The position numbers and the translations under genes are program-made. A DNA stretch of 64,000 bases from Incurvaria masculella. Taxonomy: Eukaryota > Arthropoda > Insecta > Lepidoptera > Incurvariidae. The stretch is taken from contig OX335649.1 of assembly GCA_946894095.1 (NCBI GenBank), positions 18,060,001-18,124,000 of the forward strand, in the 5' to 3' direction. Positions 48,185 to 60,700 of this stretch are shown here, in pieces (the first letter of the stretch is position 1; each line of letters starts with the position of its first letter). The notes beneath the pieces are model-generated. The model ran no database searches and was not told the origin of the DNA. It worked only from the letters and a program-made list of their open reading frames with translations.

Positions 48185-49463
48185 GGTCGGGGAAAAAGTC
48201 TTTTCGCATTATAGTATGTATGAACTTGTAATAAAATCTCTTTGGCTATACTATTTGTATCTGGCTGGTTTTGGTATCATTGAAAGTTTAAATTTTAAAG
48301 AACATAATTCCAAATTAAAATTAGGAAAATGTGTGATTCTCATTTGTTTTTCGTACTGTCAAAATGAGTGAATCTAATGAAGAAATTCGATACATTTTAA
48401 AATTTTACTACAAAAAAGGTAAAAATGCAACGCAAGCCGCGAAAAAAATTTGCGATGTTTATGGACCTAGTGCAGTGTCTGTGAGAGTAGCACAAATTTG
48501 GTTTAAGCGTTTTCAATCCGGAAATTTTGATGTCAAAGATGCACGTCGCTCTGGTCGCCCTATTACGGATAAAATGGATGCCATTTTTGAAAAAGTGGAG
48601 CAAGATCGGCATATCAGTAGTTACGACGTAGCTGAAGAACTAGGAATTGACCACAAAACAGTTTTGGCGCATTTGAAAAAAACTGGGTACACAAAAAAGC
48701 TCGATATTTGGGTACCTCACGAGCTCACTGAAAGAAACCTAATGAACCGTGTACTCATTTGTGATTCTTTATTACGACGTAATGAAACCGAACCATTTTT
48801 GAAGAAGCTGATAACTGGTGATGAAAAGTGGATCACGTACGACAAGAACATGCGAAAAAGGTCGTGGTCAAAGGCCGGTCAAGCTTCACAGACTGTGGCG
48901 AAACCCGGGTTAACTCGCAACAAGGTGATGCTGTGTGTGTGGTGGGATTGGAAGGGCATTATTCATTATGAGCTGTTACCACCAGGCAGGACCATCGATT
49001 CTGAACTCTACTGCGAACAACTGATGAGATTAAAGCAAGAAGTTGAGAGAAAGCGGCCGGAATTAATCAACAGAAGGGGTGTGGTTTTTCATCATGATAC
49101 CGCTAGACCTCACACATCTTTAGCCACTCAGCAAAAACTAAGAGAGTTTGGCTGGGAGGTGTTAATGCATCCGCCGTAAAGTCCTGACCTTGCACCTTCA
49201 GATTTCCACCTGTTTAGGTCTCTTCAGAATTCTTTAGGCAGTGTCAGGTTAACATCACGAGAGGACTGCCAAAACCACTTGTCGCGGTATATTGATCAGA
49301 AGTCCCAATATTTCTATAGCAATGGGATCATGTCCCTACCTACAAGATGGCAAAAAGTTATCGAACAAAATGGTACCTACATACTTTAGTTAAATGTAAA
49401 TAAACCATATTAAAAAATGTTTTGAATTTTCTTAAAAAATGCGAAGAAACTTTTTCCCCAACC
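48185..49463 (+). mobile_element. mariner transposon copy 2, complete
   Basis: The element is 1279 bp, flanked by TA on both sides, with ends GGTCGGGGAAAAAGTCTTTT and the complement of GGTTGGGGAAAAAGTTTCTT. Its length and nearly every base match copy 1 at 14823-16101 in the opposite orientation, so the two share a recent source. Confidence 0.95.
48364..49389 (+). pseudogene. mariner transposase, one premature stop
   Basis: The same frame as copy 1, but codon 272 (the Y of YSPDLAP) is TAA at 49177-49179. The product is cut to 271 residues and loses the third catalytic aspartate (D280). The frame stays open after the stop to TAG at 49387-49389. Few other changes are seen, for example V113L, C185R, E225Q and N246T next to the second catalytic aspartate. 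There is no frameshift, so inactivation is recent. Confidence 0.92.
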
Positions 49464-49543
49464 TAATATTTAGTATTCTTAAGCGTTCTGAGGTTGCTTC
49501 TTTACGATTTACCAATGGATGAAACGCGCCATGTCAAGTGTCA

Positions 49544-50092
49544 TTAAGGTGGCCCATCCCGCTCATCTCCCCATACAAAAGGGGAAAGAAGATCACGCCC
49601 ATATTTCTTGTCAGAGATCCAAAATTTTGCTCAAAATAGCTTTATTTGATCGAACTAGATGTCTGATGACCATTGGCATTGTAAAATTGTGTTTGGTTTC
49701 TAAGTTATAAGGTCCGAAAGTTCGCATTTTTCGCGCGTTTTATACAATCACTTTGGTGGTGGATTACGCAATGATAAAGTAAGAACATCTTAAAAAGATT
49801 AGTCATCAGACATAGCTTATTTAATCAAGATTTATAATCTATTTGGTTTTTGTTCGATTTTTTACTACAGCGGTCGTGGTTTACTTTTAGCTATAAGTCG
49901 TTTTGAAATTCAAATTTTCGTAAATGTTACCAAATAGTGTATATGCACAGTGTTTTTTTTATTTACATGTTGCATCTTCCTCATCACGGAGCCTGTCTTA
50001 TTCTTTGAAACAGAGAAGGTCCAAGAGCCCAACAACACGGTTTTGTACCGTGCCCGCGAATGAGTTAGGCCCGCCGGGTTGGGCCACCTTAA
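49544..50092 (+). mobile_element. Family C TTAA MITE copy 5, complete
   Basis: A 549-bp element, TTAA at both ends, TIRs TTAAGGTGGCCCATCCCGCT and GGGTTGGGCCACCTTAA. It starts 80 bases after the second mariner. Confidence 0.8.
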
Positions 50093-51630
50093 GCAAGACA
50101 TCGCTTAATGTGACGATTTCCTCTTAGTCAGATAAAATAGACATAATTTTTGCAGCTCTAACCAAGCTCACTAATCAAGAATATATTATTTCCGATTCCT
50201 ACAACTTGGGTTTTCATGTTAGCTTTCGAAAATCACGCTGCCCATACCAACTTAGTTTGGGTACCATTTGGAAACGACTTTGCCGATTTACATAATGTTA
50301 GCATCAAAAAGAGCTAAGAATGTTTGCAACATTTGTTTTTGTTTCATTTGATCTAGAGTAGATTTCTCGAAAAACTAAAACTTGCAAACACAGATAATAA
50401 AAGTCAAATAAATCAGCAGGTGTTTTTAAAAAAAAAATTAACTACGCATATATAGGAAGCCTAGCGCGTCATTCTTAAAAAAGTTCCAGCAAGATACATC
50501 CGGATATGTAGTAATTTCGGACTGGTAAGACGGATGCGTCCGCTTTAATGACGGAACAAAGCTGATTGCCCGACAAATTAATGAATCCGGTAGTTTGGAG
50601 TAGAGCCAGAACCTAACATCCTGCGGCTAGAATTTGACAAAGAACATGTAGAGTAGACGGTAAATGAAAATTTGGAAAGACTCACCGAAAAGCAAACTAT
50701 ATTTCCGCATCGTTTGAGCATAGTTTTAGATTAAGGTATTCCATCAATAGCAATGCGATTAAAGCAAACAATTATAAATCCAATCATTCAATCATACGTC
50801 CAGATAACGAACAAAGCGTTTTCCGGCGCCATCTCCTGCTAATTGATTTTGGAATTACTAGATAGCTTACCCGACAGCAGGATTGCCTCAAGATTTTACG
50901 ACCTCGCAGCAGAAACTAATATCCTGCTATTTATCTGGCAGCAGTAACTCTGTGGTCTTTTATAGGTAATATTTTGGTGCGATTCCTAGGTGGGATTACT
51001 ACGACTTTAAAGGTCATTTGCGCTTTTGTATGAGTAAAATTGGCCAATTGACCTCTGCGAAAGCTGTGCATGGATGTATGTAAAACACAGGAGAATGAGC
51101 GCCACAAATTGTACTTCTCGGCGCTCATTGTCTTCTAGGACAACATTTAAATAATTTGCCTATTCTTACAACACATAATAATGTGCTTGGTGTATTCCAT
51201 ATGGGCACAAATAATAGTGTAATATATCCTACTGCATCTGGTCCTATGCAAAGTAATGACATTTCGACTTTTAAAATAAAATCGGTGGAGTCAAACTTGG
51301 TTTAAACCTCATGGACTCGCTCGATACATTGTTTTCTCAAAGCTACTTCTATAGCGATTCAGACTTGTGCACCGAAGGGTTCCGTATACATTTGTAAGTC
51401 CATAAAGGTAATAACATGTAACAAAACTACAAATTAACGATTGTCAGATATTTCCTTAACTTGTGAGACCTTGCTTTTTGCCGAATTTCATGATTTCAGA
51501 TCCAAGTTTTATTTTCGAGTGCCAAAATAAACTCCATAAGAGGCTGTATTTTTTATGGTCTTGACTTAGCAGCTGTATTTTGACAGTTCCAAGGGACCAC
51601 TAGGAACCCTAAAGAGTGATATTTTCGCAG
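50093..51630. other. No gene seen; family B trace
   Basis: Mostly unique. 'gaagggttccgtatacattt' at 51375 and 'aggaaccctaaa' at 51602 are traces of family B ends. Confidence 0.35.
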
Positions 51631-51638
51631 GTAGAGCG

Positions 51639-51758
51639 ATGCTGCCGGCCGCGCTGGCGACTGTGGCGGCGTGTCTGTGCGCCGCGCGCGCCTCCCCCGC
51701 GTCCGCGGACACCCGCGCATACTACCCGCTCAAATACGCGGGCTACACTAACCCTAAG
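51639..51758 (+). CDS. Exon 1 of the coiled-coil gene (signal peptide)
   Basis: Forty codons. The hydrophobic start MLPAALATVAACLCAARASP is a signal peptide, then DTRAYYPLKYAGYTNPK. ATG is eight bases after an acceptor-like 'attttcgcag', so the exon probably has a spliced 5' leader. Donor GT at 51759, phase 0. Confidence 0.75.
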
Positions 51759-54700
51759 GTACCGCCCTCTTCTACGCTGACCTGGAGAAATAATTTAATT
51801 CACTCTTTGTGTTTAGACTCTGTGGAAGTCTTCTCAATCGAAATGCGACTAGTATCCGTAAGCCAACATAAGCAAAGCATTCTGATAGAACTGACGGCGT
51901 AGCCTGCAAGAATAATTAATAATCTTAAATGATTTTTCCAAATGAAATTCCCAAAACATCTCTGAAAATACGTATGTATTTTCTTTGATCTTTGAAGTAT
52001 TTATTTTATTACTGTGGATGGAAAACTCGTAACGTTTCTTTCCGGATTCTTCTTTAGAGAGTTGCTCGAGTCCGCGGATCATTCAGTTTTTGACGTAACT
52101 TAATGTAGTATGACTACCGAAAAAGTTAAATAAATGAAATGAAAGTGAAATTAAATTAAATGAAAGTGAAATTAAATGAAAATGAAATGATTAAATCTTA
52201 GTACTGTATGTAGCTGTTGTAAAATACAACAAAACATGTAAGGTTCAAACGTTATCATGGGCATATTTGAAGCCAAAAAGTTGGATAGCATTTTATTGTA
52301 CGGCTTAGAAAAAAATCGTTCTCTCCATACATGTTTGTAGATGCTCAAAATTAATGGGGGAGGACGAAGGACGAGGAGGGCTGTACAACAAAAAGCCTAC
52401 AATGTGCTCCCCTTCGAATACCTGAATATGAACTACTATAATACGATAATTTGCGTTGGGTAAGTGTTAAAAGTGTATTATAAAGAGAAACGTCCGAAAT
52501 GTTCCAGACTATCCAGACGATATTGGCGTCGATAGACGAGCGGCTGCGCGTCCTGGACGCGGTGAGCTTGGAGCAGGAGCAGCAAGCACGGCGTCTGGAA
52601 GCGATGCAGCACAAGATAGGTGAGCTGCAGCGCTGGGCGGTGTCGAACTCCTTTCGACGAACGCAACACGAGTGGAGAATGCAGTAGAAATTAGTCCTCC
52701 GGGGAAATTTTTCGGAGTAGTTTTAAGTAAGGTGTGAAAGAGCAATAAGAACTGAGAGAAAATGTGACGAGAATGTGGAGCCAAATGGCTGACAACGGAA
52801 CAGAGAGGGCGGAAAAATGTCTTACTGGAAGGTTAAATAGGTGAGCTGCAGCGCTGGGCGATTTCGGACTCCTTTCGACGAACGCGTTCACGGTCACATA
52901 TGACATTTCTTGAAAAAACCGGCCAAGTGCGAGTCGGACTCGCACACGAAGGGTTCCGTACCATCGTAGAAAAAAAAAACCAAAAAATCACGTTTTTTTG
53001 TATGGGAGCCCCCTTCAATTTTAATTATTTTTTAATCTTACCTATTTATTGTTATAGCGGCAAAATAAATACACACTCTGTGAAAATTTCAGCTGTCTAC
53101 CTGTTACGGTTACTGAGGTACAGCCCTGTGACAGACGGACAGACGGACGGACGGACGGACGGACGGACGGACGGACGGACGGACGGACGGACGGACGGAC
53201 GGACGGACGGACGGACGGACGGACAGCGGAGGCTTAGTAATAGGGTTCCGTTTTCACCCTTTGGGTACGGAACCCTAAAAAGGGACGCATATGCTTATTA
53301 CGAAAAAGTATAATTACCTAAATCGACCTAGGACTGGCTCTAGCGTTTGATGCCAAATACGATTTTGATGACGACGGCAATATGTTTGGATGTTCAAACT
53401 CTGCAGTCGATGTCCGCAACGCAGGTGAGCGTTAAATCAATGTATGTAGGTATAATCTTAAACGCTGTGTTAGTTGGAGGCATTAATTACGGGATAAGGG
53501 ACTGTAGGAGATATCGAAATTATGGGTATAAAGCAGGTGGCGAAATTGGTAGACGCAATACCCGCGATAGGGATGTTTTGCTGGTTTGGATCCAGCCACC
53601 TCGTAAGGAAGAGGGACCTATAGTTTTACGAGGAATCCGAATCGGAAGCTGCTGCACTAAAAGTCATGTTCATAGAGACTCTGCTGTTGAACTAACAAAT
53701 AATGCTAAAAAATTCAATAAGTTGGCCCCAATTACTTGAAAAGCGGAACTAGAAGCGTGCGACATCCTTCCTAATTAGCGTATACGCGAAGCAGAACTGG
53801 AGCTAAGTGGGCAGAGGGCGACTTTCGCAACAGAGCCCCAGCAATTGGCCAAACGAGGGCAGTGATCAATCACCATGACAAACGTTTTAAGCAAGAGGAC
53901 GATGCAAACTATTATGGGCTCAAATTTCCAACGCTTTGTAAACCTAATCTTAGAGCAAAATATGTACTTGGGATTACGAAAAAATGCTAGAAACTAGGGC
54001 GTAATCGTCCCGTTTATTACTATCATAAACTTTACTACCCTAGATGACCGCATCCGATTAGCTATCATTTTGTATTTTTAGTTTTCTCAACAAACATGAT
54101 TATCGAAGAAACTTCGCATGGAAACATTTTAAGATTTAGACTAATAAAAGTGTGTCCTTGTCATGGAAAACTGTTTTGAAAACTCTGACGAGCGTTAACT
54201 TCTACAACATTAGGCTTGAGGGTATTTTGTTTTAATTTAATTTAATTGACTCATTTATTCTCTAGTTTTATATGATTAGTATCACGCTGTTTTCCCTATA
54301 TATGCATTACCATTTATTCTCTTCTTTATCTTAACACGGTCGTTACCCTATCAATTCCACATACTATGGACGAAAACTGTTTACATGCGTTCCAAATGTT
54401 TTACTGGGATTTTGATTTTTTGGATTCTAAAATATACTGTTTTTTTTTTTCATTTACCTTTTATATCAGAAAAGACTGACCAATAAACATTGGAAAAAGT
54501 TGTCTTTGTTTTCCTGTCATTTAAGACTTTTGTTTACTGAAAAGTATAAATATTTACCTACTTTAAAAAAATCATACAGACATAGAATCACACTTTCTCA
54601 AATAATTGGCTCGTGCACGGAAAGAAATGCAGGACGCCCAATTGTATTATTTTTACGTGCCTAAACCCCGTACAGTATGGCAACACTGTATTTTTCCAGA

Positions 54701-57700
54701 AATATTGGAGGCGACGGTGTCGGTACGCCTGCAGCAGGCGGAGTTGGCCACAAATCGGTTGGAGCACAGACTTCACATGCTTCAGACGAGCATGCAGGTA
54801 CGTCATACTTTTATACAATAGACTATCAATAGAACTTTAACGCTTAACTTTCAGAAGGCTATCAGACAATAAAAAAAAACTGTAGATAAAAAAACTTTTA
54901 AACAAAATCTAAAAGAATGGCTTTTCTCCAAAACATATTATGACTTAGAGGATTTTTTAAAAGAAAATAAGGAATCATTTAGGGTACTATATTTGTCTGT
55001 ATCTTTTTTTTATGTAAAATAGTTTTTTTTTTGTTCCATGTGTTTTGATCTTTATAAGTGCTTTTTTGCAAAAAACAGCATTTCAAACATTACCACACCT
55101 GTGTTTAGGAAGCATTTTTTTAAAACGATGTTAGTCATTGTATCATGTGTTCATACTGTACAGTCGAACAAAGAGTTTAGGATACACATCCAGTTGAATG
55201 AAAAGATGAACAGTCTAAATATTTTGACTTTTAGAAACAATAAAATTATAGTGTTGAAGATTCAAACATAGTTGAGGATGTTTACTAGCTACTGAGTAAA
55301 CAAAACCCTAACAAAATTAAATCAGAGGTTGTATTTAAACACCATTCATTTTTACGTTTAACCAGAAGTGTATCCTTTAACCTTTGGTTGACTGTACGTG
55401 TACAATGCATGAAAAATTTCTTGCAATAAAATATTTTAATTTGAATTTGAAAATTTGAATTTCCACGAAACAGTTAAGGTACAGGTCCCAGCAGCTTACT
55501 AAAACCTAAAGTCCACGTGACACACCTGAGCAGAGGTCTATTCCTGTGTTCAATATTTGGAATCTCAAAGCTGAGAATTCTATAGTCAACCACATAAAAC
55601 ACGGTTTCGACGTGTATAGCGAATGTATGACTAAAGAATGACGAAACAGATTTACGGAGAAAAAGTGAGTTGAATTGCCTAGAAGAACGTACCGTAAACA
55701 GATTGAAGAAGTACTTTGCAAAGGTCAGGTACCCGTAATCGTAGACCATGTATGAACAGAGTTATGTCTGAAGAGGAAGCTCAGTAAGTAAGTATGCAAT
55801 AACCGCACCGTATGGCGCTTTATTACCTCTGCCTACCCCTCTGGAAAACTAATATGATGGTATGGATTCGCAATAAAAAATTACCTAAAATGCTGCTGGG
55901 TTATGATAAAACTCAAAAGCTTACATATTTACGTCGTAAGGACATAATACGTGTTAGTATTGCGGAGTAAAATGTATTCCAAAAGAACACATTAATAATA
56001 CAATTTTATCTTCTTATCAATGTAATACTCATCTTTATTACTTTTGCAAATTCTCGCGAGTTTCTCTAAAATGTATAAATTTAGCTCATACTTAAACAAG
56101 AAACGGCTTAAACAAGCCAGGCACATTATAAATATACAAGATAAGGTGACACTCGTTTAAGATAAGCGCGAAAATTGTGCACCTCGTCTTGACTCGCGAT
56201 CTGAAGTAATTTTATTGTCAGTTAGGAAAAAACTTTGTTTTGAACCTGACACGGAAGTATGACGAATACCACACAACTACCGTCATGATACCAATAAATT
56301 TCCCAAGGAATCTGGGGCTATGCCAGGACCTTCCGTTTATGTGCAAGTTAGCAAATAGTCTAGGAGATCACTACAAAAAAGGTAACGATAACGTAAATAA
56401 TGGTTTCACATGATAGAGACCGACCCTCTGCTAAATATGTCGGTCTGCCTGCGCCAAGTGGTTGCGTTACTTAATTAAGGCGCCTTAAAAAGTAGTTATT
56501 GTGACAAAAAAAATGTGATTAGGTAAATTACTGAAAATAACAAAGAATGAAAGTATCAATACATACTTGCTCAGTAATACCAAAACTTGACAAATGTTTG
56601 GTTGGATTTTGTTGTTATAGGCGATTTAGGTTATAGATATAACTTTAGCTGTATTTAAGTATTGAATTAAAAAAACCAATAGCGCCTCAGTGGCCCAATG
56701 GCGCGACACTTCGGCGATAGCTCTCCGAAGTTAAGCAACGCTGGGTCGACCGTTGAGAGAGGCTGGCCGTGGTTCGGATTCCACGGTAAACTGTAGGTCC
56801 CCTTCCTTACTTACTAGGTGGTAGGGTTATCCCGCCCGGGTTGGTACCATCGCATTGGATGAACGATGGTCGAAGCGGCAATGAAAATTGTCCGTGTTTT
56901 CCATCCAGTTCAATGTAGCCGTGCAATATAAGGAAGGTCCTGGCATGGCACCTAGTTCCCATGTGGTGTGTTGGGCTAATACCATGACAGAAGGTGTGGT
57001 ATTAGCCATCCATGTCCAGTCACATAAAAAAAAAGTTATTGTTGCATAATTTATAGGTATTAATATGTCAAATCAGTATATTCATTAGTAGGTATTTACC
57101 AACATCTATTATGTATAGCCAATCTAGATAACGCAACCACTTGGCGCAGGCAGACCGACATATTTAGCCTCATAGGGTTAGTCTCTACCAGTGAACCCAG
57201 ATTCAGCCATTTACCTTATCGTGACCAAAAATGTCGGGACCTCCCGGAATAAAATTTGTGACTAAACTCATCCTGCCGCCTTTGTATGTAAAAGTGGCTA
57301 AGCTGCCCCGATGCAAATTGCAAACTAGTTTCGGTTGACTTAAGTAAATATACTTTTTCGTGCTACTACCTACCTCTACGTACCTAGGAGAATTCCAAAT
57401 TATGGGTATACAGCAGGTGACGAAATTGGTTAGACGCAATACCCGCGAATGGTATGTTTTGCTGGTTCGGGTCCAGCCTTGCAGTATATTCGTAAACTAG
57501 TTCTTTTTACAGGGATCTTTCTTTAATTCATGTTTACTTGCTTATATCCTTGATTATACATGCATACATTTCACATTCCTAAGTTTCGGTTGCTACTCCC
57601 CTCCTCCCGTGCTCGTTGAGCTCGCTTCCGACGAGCGAAACTAAGAGGAGTGTTCTCGCTTCCAGAATGAGCTGGACGCCACCAGCGCGCGGCTGGAGCG

Positions 57701-60700
57701 CAGCCAGGAGCGCGTGTCGGCGGCGGCGGCGAACCTCACGCACAACCTCGAATCGCACAGGCATCTGCTCGAGAAGGTACCCTCACTCAACGCTAAACTA
57801 AACCTGGGCCCCTACTACGAACCCTATCGAGTAGGCGCTATCGAGGAGGCGATATCGCCTGTCAAAAATATTGTATGCGTTTGACAGTTGGTATTGACAG
57901 TGCTTTCGATAGCATCTATCAACATACAATATATCGCCTCCTCGATAGCGCCTACTCGCCTACCCTTGCGTCGACTAGAGGCACGCGAAATCGAATCAAA
58001 AACCTCCCGACCTATGCACTTTCACTGTGAATTCATTCCATTTGCGCCGAGCCGAATATTGGCATCGCTCGTCCAGTGATTTTACCATACTGTTGTACCA
58101 AGCACCGTTGTTATTTGAAACTACTCGAAAATACTCGACACTCTGCATTCGTCTAATTCTCTCTTAAGTTTAGTTTTCTGAAGGTTTCACTTCTTTTCGT
58201 GTCGCCTCACACGTGGCTCGACTTGATTCGGCGCTTGGATTTGGTGGATGGAGGTGGGATATTGGGGCTCTCAACCAAGATCACCGTCATATTTTCTCCA
58301 TTAGTACAATATCAATCAAATAACGGCGTCCATTCTTGCTCTTTATATCCTTACATATACTTAATCAATGTTCACATTTAGAAAATAACGAAGAAGAAAA
58401 AACATTACCATCAAGTTGGATGAGCCAAGGTCTGACCAAACGCGAACGTGAAAACCAATACGAACATGTTCCAGGCTAGCGGCACGTACGTCGAGACGTG
58501 GCGACGTGCACTGATTCTGGAGGGACTGACGCGCGACGGACTAGCGCTGGTGAACGTGACGCGCCGCGAGCTGGCGGACGGCCTGCGCTCGCTGGCGCGC
58601 CGTCAGCGCGACTACCGGCTGTCAGCGCAGGACCTCGACGCCGCTCTCAGCGACGCCGCCACTAGCTACACCAAGTGAGCGTCCACAGTTATCGGCTTGT
58701 CGACAGTTTGGGCTTGATAGACTGACGCGCGACGGACTAGCTCTGGTGAAAGTGACGCGCCGCGAGCTGCCACAACGTAAGCGCCACCAATAACTGTCGA
58801 CACAGGACCTACACAGATACCGCTCTTTGCGTTTCCGCCACTAACTTCAACAAGTAAACGTAAACTCCTTGACAGTGTTCGCTTTAAAGACTGATTAGCT
58901 CTGGTGAACGTAACGCACCGCGAGTTGGCAGAAGGTCTGCGCTCGCTGGAGCGCCGTTAGACCTTCTACTAGCTATCGGCAAAGGACGTACATCGACGCC
59001 GCTCTTTGCGACACATCTCAGCTTCTTTCCAGTTTATGCATGCTGACTCGCGACAGACTAGCCCCAGCGTGAAGCGCGGTGCGGTATAATATCTTCGAAA
59101 TGTACGATACTCTAAATAAATTTTAAGCAAGTATCACAAGATACACGATTTATTATAGTTCTGTACTCTTCGTATAGTTCAAACAGAATAATCATTAGAA
59201 AAAAATGGCTGACTGGTTAGATAAGCTTCGGATCTGCAATAAAGACATCGCAAACACTGATTGCAGGCGCCTGAACGAGCACACACACAAGCTGGACAAG
59301 AAGATCGAGGCGGTGATGACGGCCCAGGAGCACTTCCTGGACTCGTGCCACCGCATACAGAAGGACGAGCCCCACCTCGACACGCACGTGGCCGACGTTA
59401 TAGACAAACTTCTCGACACCGTTATCAATAAGTATGATTTATAGTAACAAACTGCTCGATATTTTCATCCATAAGTTGTCACTGCCTGGATAAAAATACT
59501 TATAAGAAGTCTGAGAAATAATTACGCAATTTCTTTTCACGAACTGCTGTATGCAGGATCTATTAGCATGCTCTTTTTTTTCAATCACTGACCTTTCAGT
59601 CATTTATAAGAATGTCCTTCGTTTCACTTTCTACCCGAAATACTTCTGTTCTTAACCCAATAATTTCAACAGTCACTTGGCTATTTACTTTATTTATTTT
59701 TACACATCTTCTCTTCGGTCAATGCTCGACTACGACCACAGTAAGTTCGCACATTCCCTTCACTAACTGTTCGATAAAGGAATAAATAAGCTGGCTTTTC
59801 CTTTGAAACCGGTCCTTCCTTTCAGTAACTGTACGATACAGTCATCATATCGTCGCTCTTTTGTTTCACTTACTACTCAATATTGTCATATTTATAAGTA
59901 TGCTCCTTTTTTTTAACGCTGGATACCGAAAATACAATGGGCTACGAAAAATGTGCAAATTAATTTATTATAATATTTTTTTCAGGACAGCGAACATATT
60001 CCACAAACTTCAGTTAGTTCAAACAGAAGTTCGTAATCATGACACCAAAGTGGCGAGGGTGCTGTCCCGCTCAGCTCAGCCCGTAAGTTGAATTTTTTTA
60101 ATTAGATATCCTGCAAATAATTAAGTATGAATAAATAAGTTTCACCTTTGAGGTAAAATCATCAGATGTATTGTATAAGTCAATCACCCATGGAAATTAA
60201 CATATCATCAAAAAAACTGATTTTTGCATATCATTACTAGATTGGGTCAGGAATCTCACCAAAAAACTAAGATTATAGCCGAAACGCAAATCTCAAATTC
60301 TATCTGCCCGATCTAGGCCAAATTCCTGATATCTTAGGCAAATACTTTTTGCTATTATCCTGCGACATAAATACAGTTATGGATCATGAGCAATAGAGAT
60401 ACATGACTAGCCGAGAATCATGATGGATCATTTTATCATTTCTTATTTTGGATATAGAATATATGCTGATTTTAGATTTTATCCTAGATTTTATGCTGGT
60501 TTAACGAAACGATATAACACGCCAAACTGCTTTGTTCGCGGAGTGAGCTTGGTTTAGGGAACCGGGCAAAACATCGAATGCAATTAATCACACCACATTC
60601 CCGAAAGACCTAGGCGCCTTGGCAAGGATTTTCCTTTCAACAGTGCATGGTTAAGAGTCCTGCTGCATTACTAATAACCATTTATACTATCGCTATTACT

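Noticed and set aside
52900..53313. 137-residue ORF with repeated TDGR units
   Set aside because: Translation of the GGAC array within a family B repeat, not a gene.
53347..53739. 130-residue ORF with a donor-like end at 53423
   Set aside because: The start segment resembles an exon (…QTLQSMSATQ then GTGAGC), but its entry phase does not fit exon 2, and the rest is tRNA-like and SINE sequence.
56688..56770. Genuine 5S rRNA gene
   Set aside because: Only the internal promoter-like part matches; the ends are missing and a SINE tail follows.
57409..57480. Bacterial or organelle tRNA-Leu gene
   Set aside because: The D-arm is suggestive, but there is no acceptor stem, no long variable arm and no U33.
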